A DNA stretch of 64,000 nucleotides from positions 113,629,001-113,693,000 of the forward strand of contig OX465598.1 in assembly GCA_950022295.1 (NCBI GenBank), given 5' to 3'. Position numbers and translations under genes: made by a program. This document shows positions 45,901 to 56,830 of this stretch, in pieces (position 1 is the first letter of the stretch; every line of letters starts with the position of its first letter). The stretch is from Bromus sterilis (Eukaryota > Streptophyta > Magnoliopsida > Poales > Poaceae). The notes beneath the pieces are model-generated. The model was given only the letters and a program-made list of their open reading frames with translations. It made no database searches and was not told the DNA's origin.

Positions 45901-46019
45901 TTCCATTAAATGGTTGGATAATGGGGAACGTAAACGACACCCTCATTAATGATGGTGATAATGACGCGTGGCTATGTTCTCGGGCTCATGCGTTGCCACC
46001 ATTGGCTCTCCCTCGAGTG

Positions 46020-46027
46020 TATAAATA
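46020..46027 (+). promoter_or_regulatory. TATA box of the antisense gene in family D
   Basis: TATAAATA in CGAGTGTATAAATACATAGG, followed by a pyrimidine-rich leader (CACTACCTCTCCTTTTCACGCC) and the coding region about 180 bases on. Strand and distance fit a plant pol II promoter driving the plus strand, opposite to family D gag. Confidence 0.55.
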
Positions 46028-46420
46028 CATAGGGGAAAACATATCTGACTCCCACTACCTCTCCTTTTCACGCCCTGTCTGTTCTTGCTCCACCTCCTCC
46101 GCGCCTGTTCTTGCTCCGCCGTAGATCTCTCATTTTCTCTCGCCGACGATCTCCATTGAGTTCCCCTCGGCTTCACTGCTTCAACCGCGGCGTCCACAAT
46201 TATTTGCTGGAGAATGGCTGTCGTGCATCGTCACCGACGAGGTTCTGCACGGCTACATGGACTCCGGTATGCTTCCTCGCCATGACTGTCGCGCTCCGCC
46301 TCCTGGGGAAGAAGAATCCTTTCCTCAGGAAGGTGAACGAGTTTTACTCCTCTCACATGTGGATCGTGGTTTTTATCTTCCTCCACATTCTTTTTTGTTG
46401 GACTTTCTGGCCTTCAATGG

Positions 46421-46460
46421 TTCCCAACTTCATCATATCGTTCCCAACTTCATCATATCG
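46421..46460 (+). repeat. 20-bp exact tandem duplication in exon 1
   Basis: TTCCCAACTTCATCATATCG occurs twice in a row, followed by a third partial TTCCCAAC. The unit is not a multiple of three, so it shifts the frame of the antisense gene at the QLHHIVPN motif. Confidence 0.95.
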
Positions 46461-47613
46461 TTCCCAACACCATTACTCTATTAGCTAGCTTTTTCACCCT
46501 TTGTGAGGGCTTTCTGGGTATAGAACCCCATTGCCATCTTTTCCGTTCCATTTATGCAATCAAGCCTCAAAAAGTGAAGAAGTCCGGCAAAGATGGTAGT
46601 ATGGTGATGAATCATCTTTGCGGGGGCCTGTTTATAGCCAAGAAACAAGGGACCCAATACTTTTCTTTTAATGTTCCAAATTCTGTAAGGAATTGGCAGA
46701 ATAGTTGGTTTTACTGCAAGGTATAGGAGGAGCCTGGTACGCGCACCTTGCCTCCTTATTCGAATGTTAGGTTGACTGATTCTCAAGATTGGAATCCCCG
46801 ATTAATAAATGCTGAAAAAGAGAGGGTGATTCCCTTGATGCGGCAAATTGTTAGGTTGAAGAAGAATGGCCTTGATGCCATGAATTCGATCGCTGCATGT
46901 GTAACTCGGAGGATTCAACCTCCCCAAGCTAGGTCTCGAAGCATGTGGACTTACACCGGGTTAGAGGATGACCTCCGATACAGTAATGCAGAAATGCAAA
47001 CTGAAGAATTCGAGTTCCGAATAAAAGTTATAACAAGCGTCACTTGTGTTGTGCAAATGATAGGTCGAGTGCGGCCTCTTGACAGTCGTCACCCCCCTAC
47101 ATTGGTAAGTATCAAGTAGCTCGTATACTTTTTCTTAGAGTATTTCGGGAGTTTCGTAGCTCGGAAGCTTACTGTTATTTCTTGACATGAGTGTTTGTTT
47201 GTATCGTTCCACCATTCCGCTAGCTCCCGTTCATCCTACGGATGAGGATGAGGAGAGCAACACGATGGCGGGAGCCGGTGTGGAAGGTGAAGATGAAGTC
47301 GATTCCGAGGTGGTGCCTCCCCAGACCACTTTCGGGTGGCGTTCCAAGAACAACCAGGATTGTGATTCCGCAAGGGAAGGACTTACTCAGAGCCGCAAAA
47401 GGTCCCTGCCTCTGAGTAATGAAGGCAGTAGTAGCAAAACTCCCGCCATGTCACCAAATTCTGGGAAGGTTGCTCCGTTGAGACCCAAAAAGGTCTTAAC
47501 CACGCTCGCTGGTAGGAAAGCAGGCACCTCGGGAGGTGATACTAGTGCTTGAAAGCCCCGAGCGTCTGATCCTGGTCGAGCCAAGATTCCTGCTGCTGTT
47601 GCTCTGCCAAGGT

Positions 47614-47779
47614 AGTCCTTAAAAATTGCTTAGAAGTAAACTCCTGATTCTATGTCTATGATACTCCTTAGTATTATCTACTTATAAACTTTGTCTTGTA
47701 CCATTCGTCCAAGCGGGTCCGAGTCACTTCCTGGTTCCGACAACAGGGATGCAGGGGCCTATGAAGATATCAACACTTG
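47614..47779. other. Intron-like part of the antisense gene
   Basis: AT-rich sequence after an apparent splice donor (AAGGTAGTCC at about 47609-47618). Nothing else is visible up to the solo LTR; ACTTG at 47775-47779 is its left TSD. Confidence 0.4.
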
Positions 47780-50700
47780 TGTAACACCCTCAGTATCAGG
47801 CATCGGGAAAACTTTTGTTAATATTAAACCTCTGTGATTAGCCAGTCTCTAATCACCTTTGATCATGCCTTGTTCATCTTTGAATTCAAACAAACCCAAA
47901 ATGCCTTTGGATGAATATTAAAAATGGGTGACAATAAAATCTTTTTCAAAAATCTTGGAACCACTTTTATAAAATCCCAAATAATCATTGGACCATGCCA
48001 ATGTGGTCATGGGTATTTATTGCGCTATGGAAAATTTCAAACAAATAATAACAGTGCTAAAACAACAATATTTGCCTTTTGCAAATTCCAAATAAATATC
48101 TAGTGATTTTATAAAGTCCCAAATTTTTTTGTAGACCTCTGGTATGGAGTTGTATTAATTATGGTACATGTGTCATATTTTACTAAAATATAAAATACAT
48201 CAAAATAAATGCTAACAGAATTTTACAGAAAAAGAAAAGAACAAAAAAAGGGGGCACCGGCTATTTGTCGCACGGGGCAAAGCCCACTGATCTGGCCCAC
48301 CCGGGCCCTTTTCTTTTTTCTCTCTTCCCCCACCTCCTTCCCTGTTCCCCTGGCGCGCCATGGCAACAGTGGCGTCGCCGCCGGACCAGGACCCTGTCGC
48401 GCCGCTACAGTGCCGGCGTCGAGGGGATAAGGCCCCGACGCCCCTAACCCTAGATCGAGCAGGCGCCATTCCCTCCCCCCACCTCCCTCGCGCCATTGCT
48501 CCCCTCCCCTGCCCTTGTTCTTCCTCCCCGGGCCGAAACCGCCATGGACGCGCTGCCGTAGTCGACGCGGCCACTGCGCCCCCCATCCGCCGATGTCGTG
48601 TCCTCCAGCCTCCTCTACCTCGTCTTTGTCGCCCTAGAAAGGAAGGCGCCCCGGGAGCCACCACAGCCGCGGATCGAGCTCGTCTTCAAGCTCCAGCCGC
48701 CGGTTTACTTCGACGCCCAGGCCACTCCGAGCCCTCCCCGAGCACCCCCGACCCCCCCATCGCGCTCCTGGGTGAGCTCCAACCCCATCCCCCCTCTTTA
48801 CCAGCCGAAATTCTCCGCTGTAGTGTCCGTTCCCCGCCGGGCCGCCATTGACGGGGGGCTCGAGCTTCGTGCTCGCCCCGCCGCTGCTTGGCTTGGCCGC
48901 GCCTAGGCATGCGCGCGCCTCGCCGCGGTGGCGGCGCCCTACCCGCACGCCCGTGGCCCGCCTCCAGCCGTCGCCGCCGCGCTGGGCGTTGCTGGCCATG
49001 GCCTCCGGCAGCCTCAACCGTGGTGGCCTGCCGATGGGCACGACTGAGCCCACTGCCCAGTGGGGCCGGCCAGTTTGGGTTAGGGATAACCCCCTTATTA
49101 GCTACTAATCACATGATTAATTAAAACATGTACCTATGACACCTGGGCCCTCTGGTCATTTAGTTAAATCAAATGGTTTAATTAGCCTAGTGTGTATGAC
49201 AAGTGGGCCCGACCCCTGATTTAATTAATTGATTTAAATTGTAATAACTTTGTGTATATGACATGTGGGCCACCCCCTGTTTTTATTAATAACAATGTTT
49301 TATTAGATTTGGGTCACTGACATGTGGGACCCCCATGTCAGTTTGACCAATCAAACCTCTGTGGATAATGTTGGATTTTTATTAATAAAAATAATTCCAG
49401 AAAATCCTTTAAAATGATTTCAACTTCAAAATTCAATATCTTTTAAACCGTAAGTCAGATTCAAAAACTTTATACATCAAAATTGATCAGAAAAATATAA
49501 CGAATACGGATACGCTATCCGTATGTCTACCCCACCCCCCTAACACACCGATCATCGACATTCCCCCCTCCGGGCTGTTAGTCGATAATTCCCGGTGCCG
49601 GTAAAAACCTGCCGGATGAATTTATTCCGAACACGAAAGTTGTCCGGAATGGTTCAACTAACACGGATACACCCCCCTTATCTTTGTCGGATGTCCATGA
49701 CACCTTCGACATGATACCTTCCCCCTCCGGTCGCGCTGTCCGGTAATCACCCGGAGTCGATAGTTCATCCCCGGATGAATTCCCGCTCCGAGCATAATAC
49801 TTTGCCCTGCGTTAGAACACCGTTAACATTGCATTTTTCATGTCTTGTATTTGTATTGCTATTAGTACCGTGTATTTACTGTTTCTCCCCCCTTTTATTC
49901 TCCAGTAGACCCCGCTGCTACCGCCAACTACACTTCTGCCGGGTACGACTACTTCGTCGACGACCCTGCCCCTACATGCGAGCTTCCAGGCAAGCAGAGC
50001 CATTCTCTTCCCCAGATATCACCTATTTTTCCGTACTTTCTTGCACTAGGCATTGTTACTGCTGCTGCTACGATTACAATCGTATTCAATTGCATAGCCT
50101 GATTTTGTCGCCCCTTGATGTAACTTTCCTTTATCCTATGCTTCCTATTATTACTTATGCATTATGCAGCAGTGAGCCCTGCGCATTGTTAGCTAGGAGT
50201 AGTTAGCGGGCCGTGACCACTCAGGGGAGTGAACACGGGTACAATATATACAACTGCACAGGTACGGTACAATGCAGACACCGCCTAAGGCCCCCTAGCT
50301 CGGCTCTGCCGAGTCACCCTCAAGTGTGAGCTATCAAGGAGTAATCCTTGTACTCCACTCGTTGATGACTCTGTATAGCCGCTCTAGGTACCTGAGCAAC
50401 GGTTGTCCTTAAAAGTAAGAAAGTCGGGTGACCCAACGGTGCCCGCGAGAGGTATATTGTCGGGAACGACAGGGAGGGTACGACCGACGTTACTGGCGTG
50501 CTTGGCCCCTGCTCATATCTCGCGAGAGTTACCAAACTACGAAAAGTCGAGCTCTACCAAGAGCACACGCGAGACAAGGTAAGGAGACGGTTCACCTTGT
50601 CGGTAACCGCAGAGACTTGGCGGGACGACAGGGCAAGCACCGATGTACTGGTGGACCTGACTGCTGTCGTTGACCGCGGGTCGGTTAAGTCGAGGCAACG

Positions 50701-51981
50701 ATAACGGTTGTCACGCAGGTTAATTAAAATGCTAAATGGTTCGGCGGATGTCTTGAGTAGCCGTTTGGCTTGTACGCACTACCTACACGTGGGACGAGGA
50801 GTGTGGGCTCCCCTGCATCGTAGTCTCGTTCGAGGGTCTTCAGACTTCAGCAGTACCGCGGGCTGATTGTCGGGAAGTGGTGTTGTCTTCTCTTGCTCGA
50901 GCGGTGTATTTGTTTTTGCTTTGATTTTCTTCACCGGCCAGTCACGCACCGTGCAGGAGTACGTTCGGGTTAGGGTCCAAAGCCCGGCGTACATAGGATA
51001 TAGTCCGGCGGATGACCTCTCTGTTGATTGCCGAAGGATGGGCTACTTTGTGTCGGATAGCTTTGGTGGAGCGTTTCCTAACAAGGTTCCCGCCACGCTG
51101 GAGATCCGAGCGTCGTAGAGTCACGCCAGTGCACCCCTGCAGGGAAGATTAATCTATTCGAATAGCCGTGTCCACGGTAACAGGACGCTTTATGCTGAAG
51201 CTGGATCTTACCACTACAAACTACTACTATTAAACTGTATGGTTCCGGGTCTTCTTCCTCGCAGGGAGTCGAGGAAGGGAACTCGGAGGCATTATTACTA
51301 TTAATTGTTACAACTTACTATTATACAATGCTGCAGCAACTTCTGCTTCATTGTTACTTTATTGCTTTATATGAACTGTTGGTTGTTTCTCTTCTCATGC
51401 TGCAAGACATCGACGGAAGATGCTAGTCTTCGATAGGCCTAGCTTCTTATCCTTATTCTGATTTCTATCTTGCAGTCCACTATATACAACCTCCCCTTTC
51501 CATTTGATACAATGCATAATGCTTAGTAGCGGACGTAAGACTCGCGGGTATGCTAGATACTCACCTTTGCTTTATTTCCCCCTTTATGTTTTGCCTGATC
51601 GGCCGCTGCAGTCGACGTTGGAGCCCAGGAGCAGGAGTACCCCGGAGGCGGATACTACTACGTTGAGACCCCCGCTGACCAGGACCAGGAGTAGTTTCGG
51701 AGGCTCCCAGGAAGGAGGCCTTGCCTTTTCGATCTGTATCTCTGATGTTATTTGTGCTTGCCTTCTTAAGGCAAAACTTGACTAACTATGTCTGTACTCA
51801 GATATTATGGCTTGTATAACTTATGTATTCGGGTCCGCGTGACCCCCCTTTATTGTAACATATTGGTTTATCCTTTTGTGTTTAGTGTTGTGCTGTGATA
51901 TTCTCACCGTGGCACCCTAATCTCAGCCGTGTACCCTGCGTGTATGATTACTGTACACGGATTGATTTTGGGGGCGTCACA
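47780..51981 (+). repeat. Solo LTR of family A (copy A4), TSD ACTTG
   Basis: It starts TGTAACACCCTCAG, ends GGGGGCGTCACA, is 4202 bases long, and has ACTTG at both flanks (47775-47779 and 51982-51986). The 3' two thirds align with the intact element's LTR, but the first part (47780-49400) differs and matches copy A5 instead, so A4 and A5 form a subfamily with a different U3. Orientation is opposite to the intact element. ORFs near 48200-49100 are GC-rich artefacts. Confidence 0.93.
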
Positions 51982-52521
51982 ACTTGTGAGGTGACAGATT
52001 TCCCCGTAATAGACACCATTCCTGAGCAAGTTCAGTTGAAAGTAAAAATTCTCTCTTGCCTGGTCTATTCACATAATCTGGCATAACCCTTGTTTTGACT
52101 TTTCCTTTTTTGTGTTTTCAGTGGATATTGATTCTCCCTCCGTTGTTACTCGGACAACCAATGATCAGGATGCTCCCGAGCTACCTGTTGTTTCCGAGGA
52201 TATCCATACTACAACTATCTGCCCAGCGACCTCCGACTTGCCCGTTCCTCCTGCTCCTGCAGATGATGGCGCTCAAGGAATTGCTCCATCGTCTTTGACT
52301 CCTCTCCCCGCTACCACATTTCCTGAGGATGTTGTGGTTAGCGGTTTGAAGGATACATTGGTGATAGCTTCCCAGTTTGAGCCACACCTCAGCGAGCTGA
52401 GCACTCAAGCAAAGGGGTGATGATGAATATGCATGTAAGTACTTATGTAAGTTCCTTACCCCCTGGGTGTTTCTTTCAAAATACCAAATTAGAAACTTTT
52501 GGAATCTTTGAGAGCCTTTCT

Positions 52522-53052
52522 TCTAATATAATTCTTCCAGTGAGAACACTTCTTAGACCTCCTGCAATGGGTAGTATCATAAGCTAATATCATGCACATG
52601 ATACTAGTGTATGATACTACCTCCACAATGCATAGTATCATATCCTATTATCATAAGTAGGATTATTTATTGTCATGCAAGACACATACTAGCTTAGCAT
52701 TTATTATGATACGGTATCTTAGTATGATACTCAACCCTCTCTTTCTTCATTTAATTCTATGACACATCATTAAATTGGCTTAGTTGGCATGCATGATACT
52801 GGCTATGATACTCCCATTGCGGGAGGTCTTAGTGCACCCATTGGGTGTAGCCCCCGAGGCTCCAAGTAACTCGGAAGAGTTATTTGGAGTCTTTTTTGTT
52901 GACTTTGATTTAATGTAATTCTTCCAGTGGGAGCACTTCTTAGTGCAGCCACTGGGTGTAGTCCCCAAGGCTCTGAGTAACACTAAAGAGTTATTCAGAG
53001 TCTTTTTTAGGTGACTTTGTTTCAATGTAATTATTCCAGTGGGAGCACTTAG
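52522..53052 (+). repeat. 112-bp tandem repeat in family D, about 2.3 units
   Basis: Units start AAT(G/A)TAATTCTTCCAGTG at about 52522, 52912 and 53024 and contain GGGTGTAG(C/T)CCCC and GTTATT(T/C)(G/A)GAGTC. The first unit is split by a MITE (52556-52828); the last is cut by the CACTA element. Tandem repeats between pol and the 3' LTR are common in Tat-lineage elements. Confidence 0.82.
52556..52828. mobile_element. Tourist-like MITE, TSD TTA
   Basis: Inverted ends GACCTCCTGCAATGGGTAGTATCAT and ATGATACTCCCATTGCGGGAGGTC flank a 273-base AT-rich body with many TATCAT motifs. TTA is duplicated at 52553-52555 and 52829-52831. The empty site is visible in the next tandem unit (CACTTCTTAGTGCA near 52934), which proves the ends. 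The 3-base TTA duplication fits PIF/Harbinger. Confidence 0.88.
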
Positions 53053-53074
53053 AACTACTAGGAAACTGGCTATC

Positions 53075-53285
53075 TGTGGTGCACCAGTTTTGCATTTCTG
53101 TGACGCATGGCTGGGTGCGCCACAGAATCATCGCCACTAAAATATGATTTCTGTGGTGCATGTACCCGTGCGCCACAGAAATTTACATTTCCGTGGCGCA
53201 GCGATAGCCCCATGCGCCACAAAAATTGGTGCGCCACAGAAAAGGTCAATGCGCCACAAAAGGCCTCTAGACACGCGCCACAAAA
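53075..53285. repeat. CACTA subterminal repeats, left
   Basis: About nine copies, in both orientations, of a core (T)GTGGCGCA / TGCGCCACA(G/A)AAA lie close together. Such repeats are the presumed binding sites of the second CACTA transposition protein. Confidence 0.75.
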
Positions 53286-53524
53286 ATAAATTAACAGTAC
53301 AAACAAAAAATAAATATGGTACAATATACAGGTATAGAAATACAGAATGGATTGCAAAATACAGGTATACAGAATGGTTGCACAACATAGTATAAGTGAT
53401 CATCACATTACTTAGAGCCCAATATACATAGTGGTCATCACATTATACTAGTCATAGCTAGTGGTCGTCACATTATTACAAGTCGATATCTAAACTACAA
53501 TCACATAGATCAAGAGGGTTTCGG

Positions 53525-53977
53525 TCACGATGAGATGCCACTACTGACATCCCTGACACAACTCCAACTCTGTCGCCGGATCGGATCTTTTGATATCCCT
53601 TCGTCCACTGCCCACTTGAGGAACAGAGCGGCGTGGTATCGCCATGGCAACTGAGGCATCCGCGCACGCTCCTTGTTGGTCGACTCCAGCATAATCAACT
53701 CTGAAAATTCATAGAGAGCACGATCCATCTCGCTCCGCTTCTTCTCGATCTCCGCTTGATCTGGCCTCCTCTTGTTCTACGCGTCCTGGAGCGCACGCAT
53801 CAAAACGTACCAACGACGGGATGCGTCGCGTATCCGCGCACACCTTGCATCATCGAACGTCCTTACCAACTGCATGTATTCTTCGATTGTCATCAGCGGA
53901 TCTTCACGCCCAAAATTTCTCATCGGCAGAGATGAAGACGACGAGCCCGCGCGGTTGACATGGCTAGGAGGCGCCAT
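53525..53977 (-). pseudogene. CACTA-internal coding segment with one stop
   Basis: The frame starts MAPPSHVNRAGSSSSSLP, continues with an IEEYMQLVRTFDDARCARIRD helical part, and after one in-frame TAG (53777-53779) runs on through RRPDQAEIEKKRSEMDRAL and LPWRYHAALFLKWAVDEG to a second stop at 53525; without the TAG it would be 150 codons. The stop reads TAG where a CAG glutamine codon would differ by one C-to-T change. A CAATAG acceptor-like site precedes the ATG. Acidic and basic residues are evenly mixed and no membrane segment is visible. I do not recognise a function; it may be a gene carried by this CACTA family. Confidence 0.5.
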
Positions 53978-54569
53978 GACGATCTCCTATTGCGCCAAAT
54001 TAAAAGGTAGCTAGGAAGCAACATTAGAAACACAGGAGCAAGCAAGCAAGGCCACATGAGAAAACAAGCAAGCATTGCAGTTAATTAAAGAACTCAACTC
54101 TCCAGCTGGTTAATATAATATCCAATTACACAAAGGTAGCATATATACATCTAAGCACACCAACAGAGACAACTAGTTGCATACAAAAAATATAGGTGAA
54201 ACACTAGACAAAAAGACAAAAAAAATGAGTTGGGTTTGACTTGCCATGAAGAAATGTTGATATTTATTATGACCATTGCTCTCCCTATGACCATTTCAAC
54301 TCTTACACAAAGCAATCTTTGCTCCTATATGTGTTATTGTTCAATGAAGAGATAATTTTTAAGGAAAAATAAAAGGCAAGATTTTAAAAAGTTGATAATT
54401 TTCAAATGGCATGCAAAGTCTACGCAACTAGCATATCCATAAAAGTAATCACTTTTACAGTTAGTACACAAACAAGGGCGATATAGCCAACTACAGGACC
54501 CCAACATATAAAGCATAGAAGCATCAAAAGGTAATCCTAGCTAGAAGTATCCATTTCCTAGCCTACATA
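53978..54569. other. Non-coding CACTA interior
   Basis: AT-rich sequence with no coding frame worth reporting; probably intron or spacer between the two minus-strand genes. Confidence 0.5.
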
Positions 54570-56661
54570 CTAGAATATCTTCCCAGACTCCTGGGGCTCA
54601 GGAGTGTCGTCCGTGGAAAGCTTGCACATATGCAGCTTTCCCTTGCCTGTATCTAACAGACCCACCGTCATGTAGGTCACTACTGCTGTGAAGAATGGAT
54701 TATTCTTCCACTCAAACTTCTTAGGCTGCTCCATGTGGATCAGCCTTGCACGTGGCATAGGGTACCTGGACATGGTGTCTACATGCAAATAGCAAGCATG
54801 CAAACTGAGTGTAATGGAAGCAGCAAAGAATTAACAGCAGTACAACAAGCTAATGATTAGTACAACAGCAAAGAATTAACAGCAGTACAACAAGCTCAGA
54901 CAAGCATGTTTAGTCCCTCCTATCTTCAAACTATCAATATATTTTCCTTTAAGAAACCGATTATTTTATTTTTCGTGGAGCACAATTCAAATGGAAGAAT
55001 CTCATTACAACATTATGCACTACAACTACATTACAAAAAGTGATATTATCATGCAAACAGACATCCCGCTTAAAATGACAGTGTTTCTCTGAAATATAAT
55101 ATTTGCTCCAACATTCCTCTAGTGCCAAGCTGAGATATAAAAATAACAATGGGTCAACTAGAGAGAGATTACAAATGAGAATAGCATTAGCTAGCATATA
55201 TCCACGAAAAAAACAAATCAAGTCGGATTGAAGTTTCTTATCTACTACTGTTAAGCAAACTATGTCATACTTCAGCTCAAAAACACTTTAAAACAGTAAC
55301 CATGCTTTTCTTTGAGAAAAAACTTAATAATGTGAGATATGTCACAACTAATAAACAGGCATCCCGATGTTGTATGTGGATCCTAATGAGATACTCAGAG
55401 ATCAATTAAAATCACTTATATTCTTTGTTTATGCTGATCGGATACTTTGTTGAGAAAAATAGTTTCTCAGCAGCAATGTAACTTAACTCATGTAGATGTA
55501 TGTCTAAAACCCTACCAGGTATGCAGAGAATCACCACTAGCATCATAACACGAAGCACCAGGTCATATAGAGACATAACACTCTCACTGAAAATACAATT
55601 TACTTTAAAAATAAGGTCATTAGGAAAACATGGCAAAATAAGCAAGCGGCATACAACTAGCATAGACCTGCTGCAGAATGCTGAGTGATTATACTAGTTG
55701 ATTCAAAGAATAAATACCAAATGTCTCACATTGTATAAAAGGATGCCATCTGACAACTTATCGAATAAATTAATACTCCAATCAGGATGCACAGTACTTG
55801 GTCAAGGTGAGTCACACAACCAAGATGCTTTTCTATATTGTTGGCTTGTTATCTTTTTCATGTATGATCAGCTAATGGTGATTCAAATTTGTCTTGAAAT
55901 GGGTACCATGAATGTCTTAGATGGTCAATTAGGTTCAAATAAAAATCTTCATCTGAATGAAACAGACAATTCCAATGTATACCACCCACCACACTATGAT
56001 GTGCAATTTTATATCCAGACCTTTTTGTGAAACAGAAATATATCAAATGATAAAAACATCCAAAATTAAAATTTGAATTTTTTTTATTCCATTATTAAAT
56101 CAGAAACATTTTATTCACAGAGTGGTACTTGTGTGGCCGTCGACAGTTTCAGGTCAAATGTTATTTTGTTTGGAGGGAACATAAATGAGACGCGACGACA
56201 ACATAGATCTTATGCATAGATGGATTTCTACATGGTAGGATAAAAATCCACACTCATCACATAATTTTAGCTATACACATCGGGGTTACAAAACAGTCAA
56301 GGTAATTTACAAATTTAGCCAAATACACCTAACATTTGATTGGGTTGTGCAGATAATCCACCATTCTAGTGTGCCTTTAGTTTGAAAGAGTTGTGCAAAG
56401 AAAATGAGATAACAGTCAAGGTCATTTACAAATAAAGATACACATGTGGTGCCACAAGCAAGCAAAATTTATGGTTGTTATATTTGAGTGTTTTCAATCT
56501 GAATACAATAGATCTAATTATCAAAACTACTAGAGAGAGAGGGAGAGAGGGAGGGAGGGGGAAGGCTTACCGGAGTGGAGGGACTCGCCGAAGACGGGCT
56601 TGGAGGGGGCGACGCGGCGGCTGCTGCTGCGGTGAGAGGCTGCAGAGAGGCGGAGGGGCAT
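54570..56661 (-). CDS. Putative two-exon gene carried in CACTA element
   Basis: Exon 1 (56661-56571) reads MPLRLSAASHRSSSRRVAPS and on to GESLHS, ending in phase 1 at a consensus donor (G|GTAAGC). Exon 2 (54778-54570) follows an acceptor (GCATGTAG|AC), takes up the frame in the matching phase (GAC ACC ATG) and reads TMSRYPMPRARLIHMEQPKK, a hydrophobic FFTAVVTYMTVGLL stretch and an acidic end before TAG. The joined product would be about 100 residues. The intervening 1.8 kb is AT-rich and intron-like; further exons cannot be excluded. A GA-rich leader lies upstream. The basic, Ser/Arg-rich N-terminus could be an organelle targeting peptide; that is a guess. I do not recognise the protein. It could be a captured host gene fragment. 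Confidence 0.4.
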
Positions 56662-56664
56662 GGT

Positions 56665-56695
<31 letters not shown>

Positions 56696-56740
56696 GGAGG
56701 GAGGCACACCCGGGGGGCGGGGGGGGGGGGGGAGGGGGTC
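56522..56740. repeat. GA-rich microsatellite stretches and G run
   Basis: GAGAGAGGGAGAGAGGGAGGG (about 56531-56558) and a second GAGA run (56666-56700) flank the first exon, followed by a G13 run near 56717. On the minus strand they are CT-rich, like a plant 5' untranslated leader. Confidence 0.7.
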
Positions 56741-56830
56741 GCCGAAGGGATGCGCGGCGGAGGCGAGAGCTAGATTGGATCGGTGATAAGTGTGGGGGGA
56801 ATAGGGTTTGAGGGAGGGGGAGAGGCCGGC

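Larger units (their letters stand above)
46200..52420 (+). pseudogene. Antisense 'putative gypsy type transposon' gene of family D, split
   Basis: Exon 1 (about 46200-47104) reads EWLSCIVTDEVLHGYMDSG, then RGFYLPPHSFLLDFL and QLHHIVPN, and later ACVTRRIQPPQARSRSMWTY. This matches my recollection of the family annotated as putative gypsy type transposon (Transposase_28 in Pfam), a protein of unknown function in grass retroelements. GTAAGT at 47105 and TAG at 47221-47223 bound an apparent intron. Exon 2 (47224 to about 47613) is Ser/Glu-rich. A family A solo LTR (47780-51981) splits the gene; TTTTCAG at 52115-52121 precedes a last Pro/Thr-rich exon ending at 52420. A 20-base tandem duplication (46421-46460), a stop near 46722 and a phase mismatch at intron 1 show decay. 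No clear start codon is left. Confidence 0.62.

Noticed and set aside
48209..49124. Cluster of ORFs suggesting a GC-rich gene
   Set aside because: It lies wholly inside solo LTR A4, which has clean ends and a TSD, and the frames are not kept in A5.
53075..53285. Regularly spaced short repeats that might suggest a CRISPR-like array
   Set aside because: The repeats are short, in both orientations, and lie at the end of a CACTA transposon in a plant genome.
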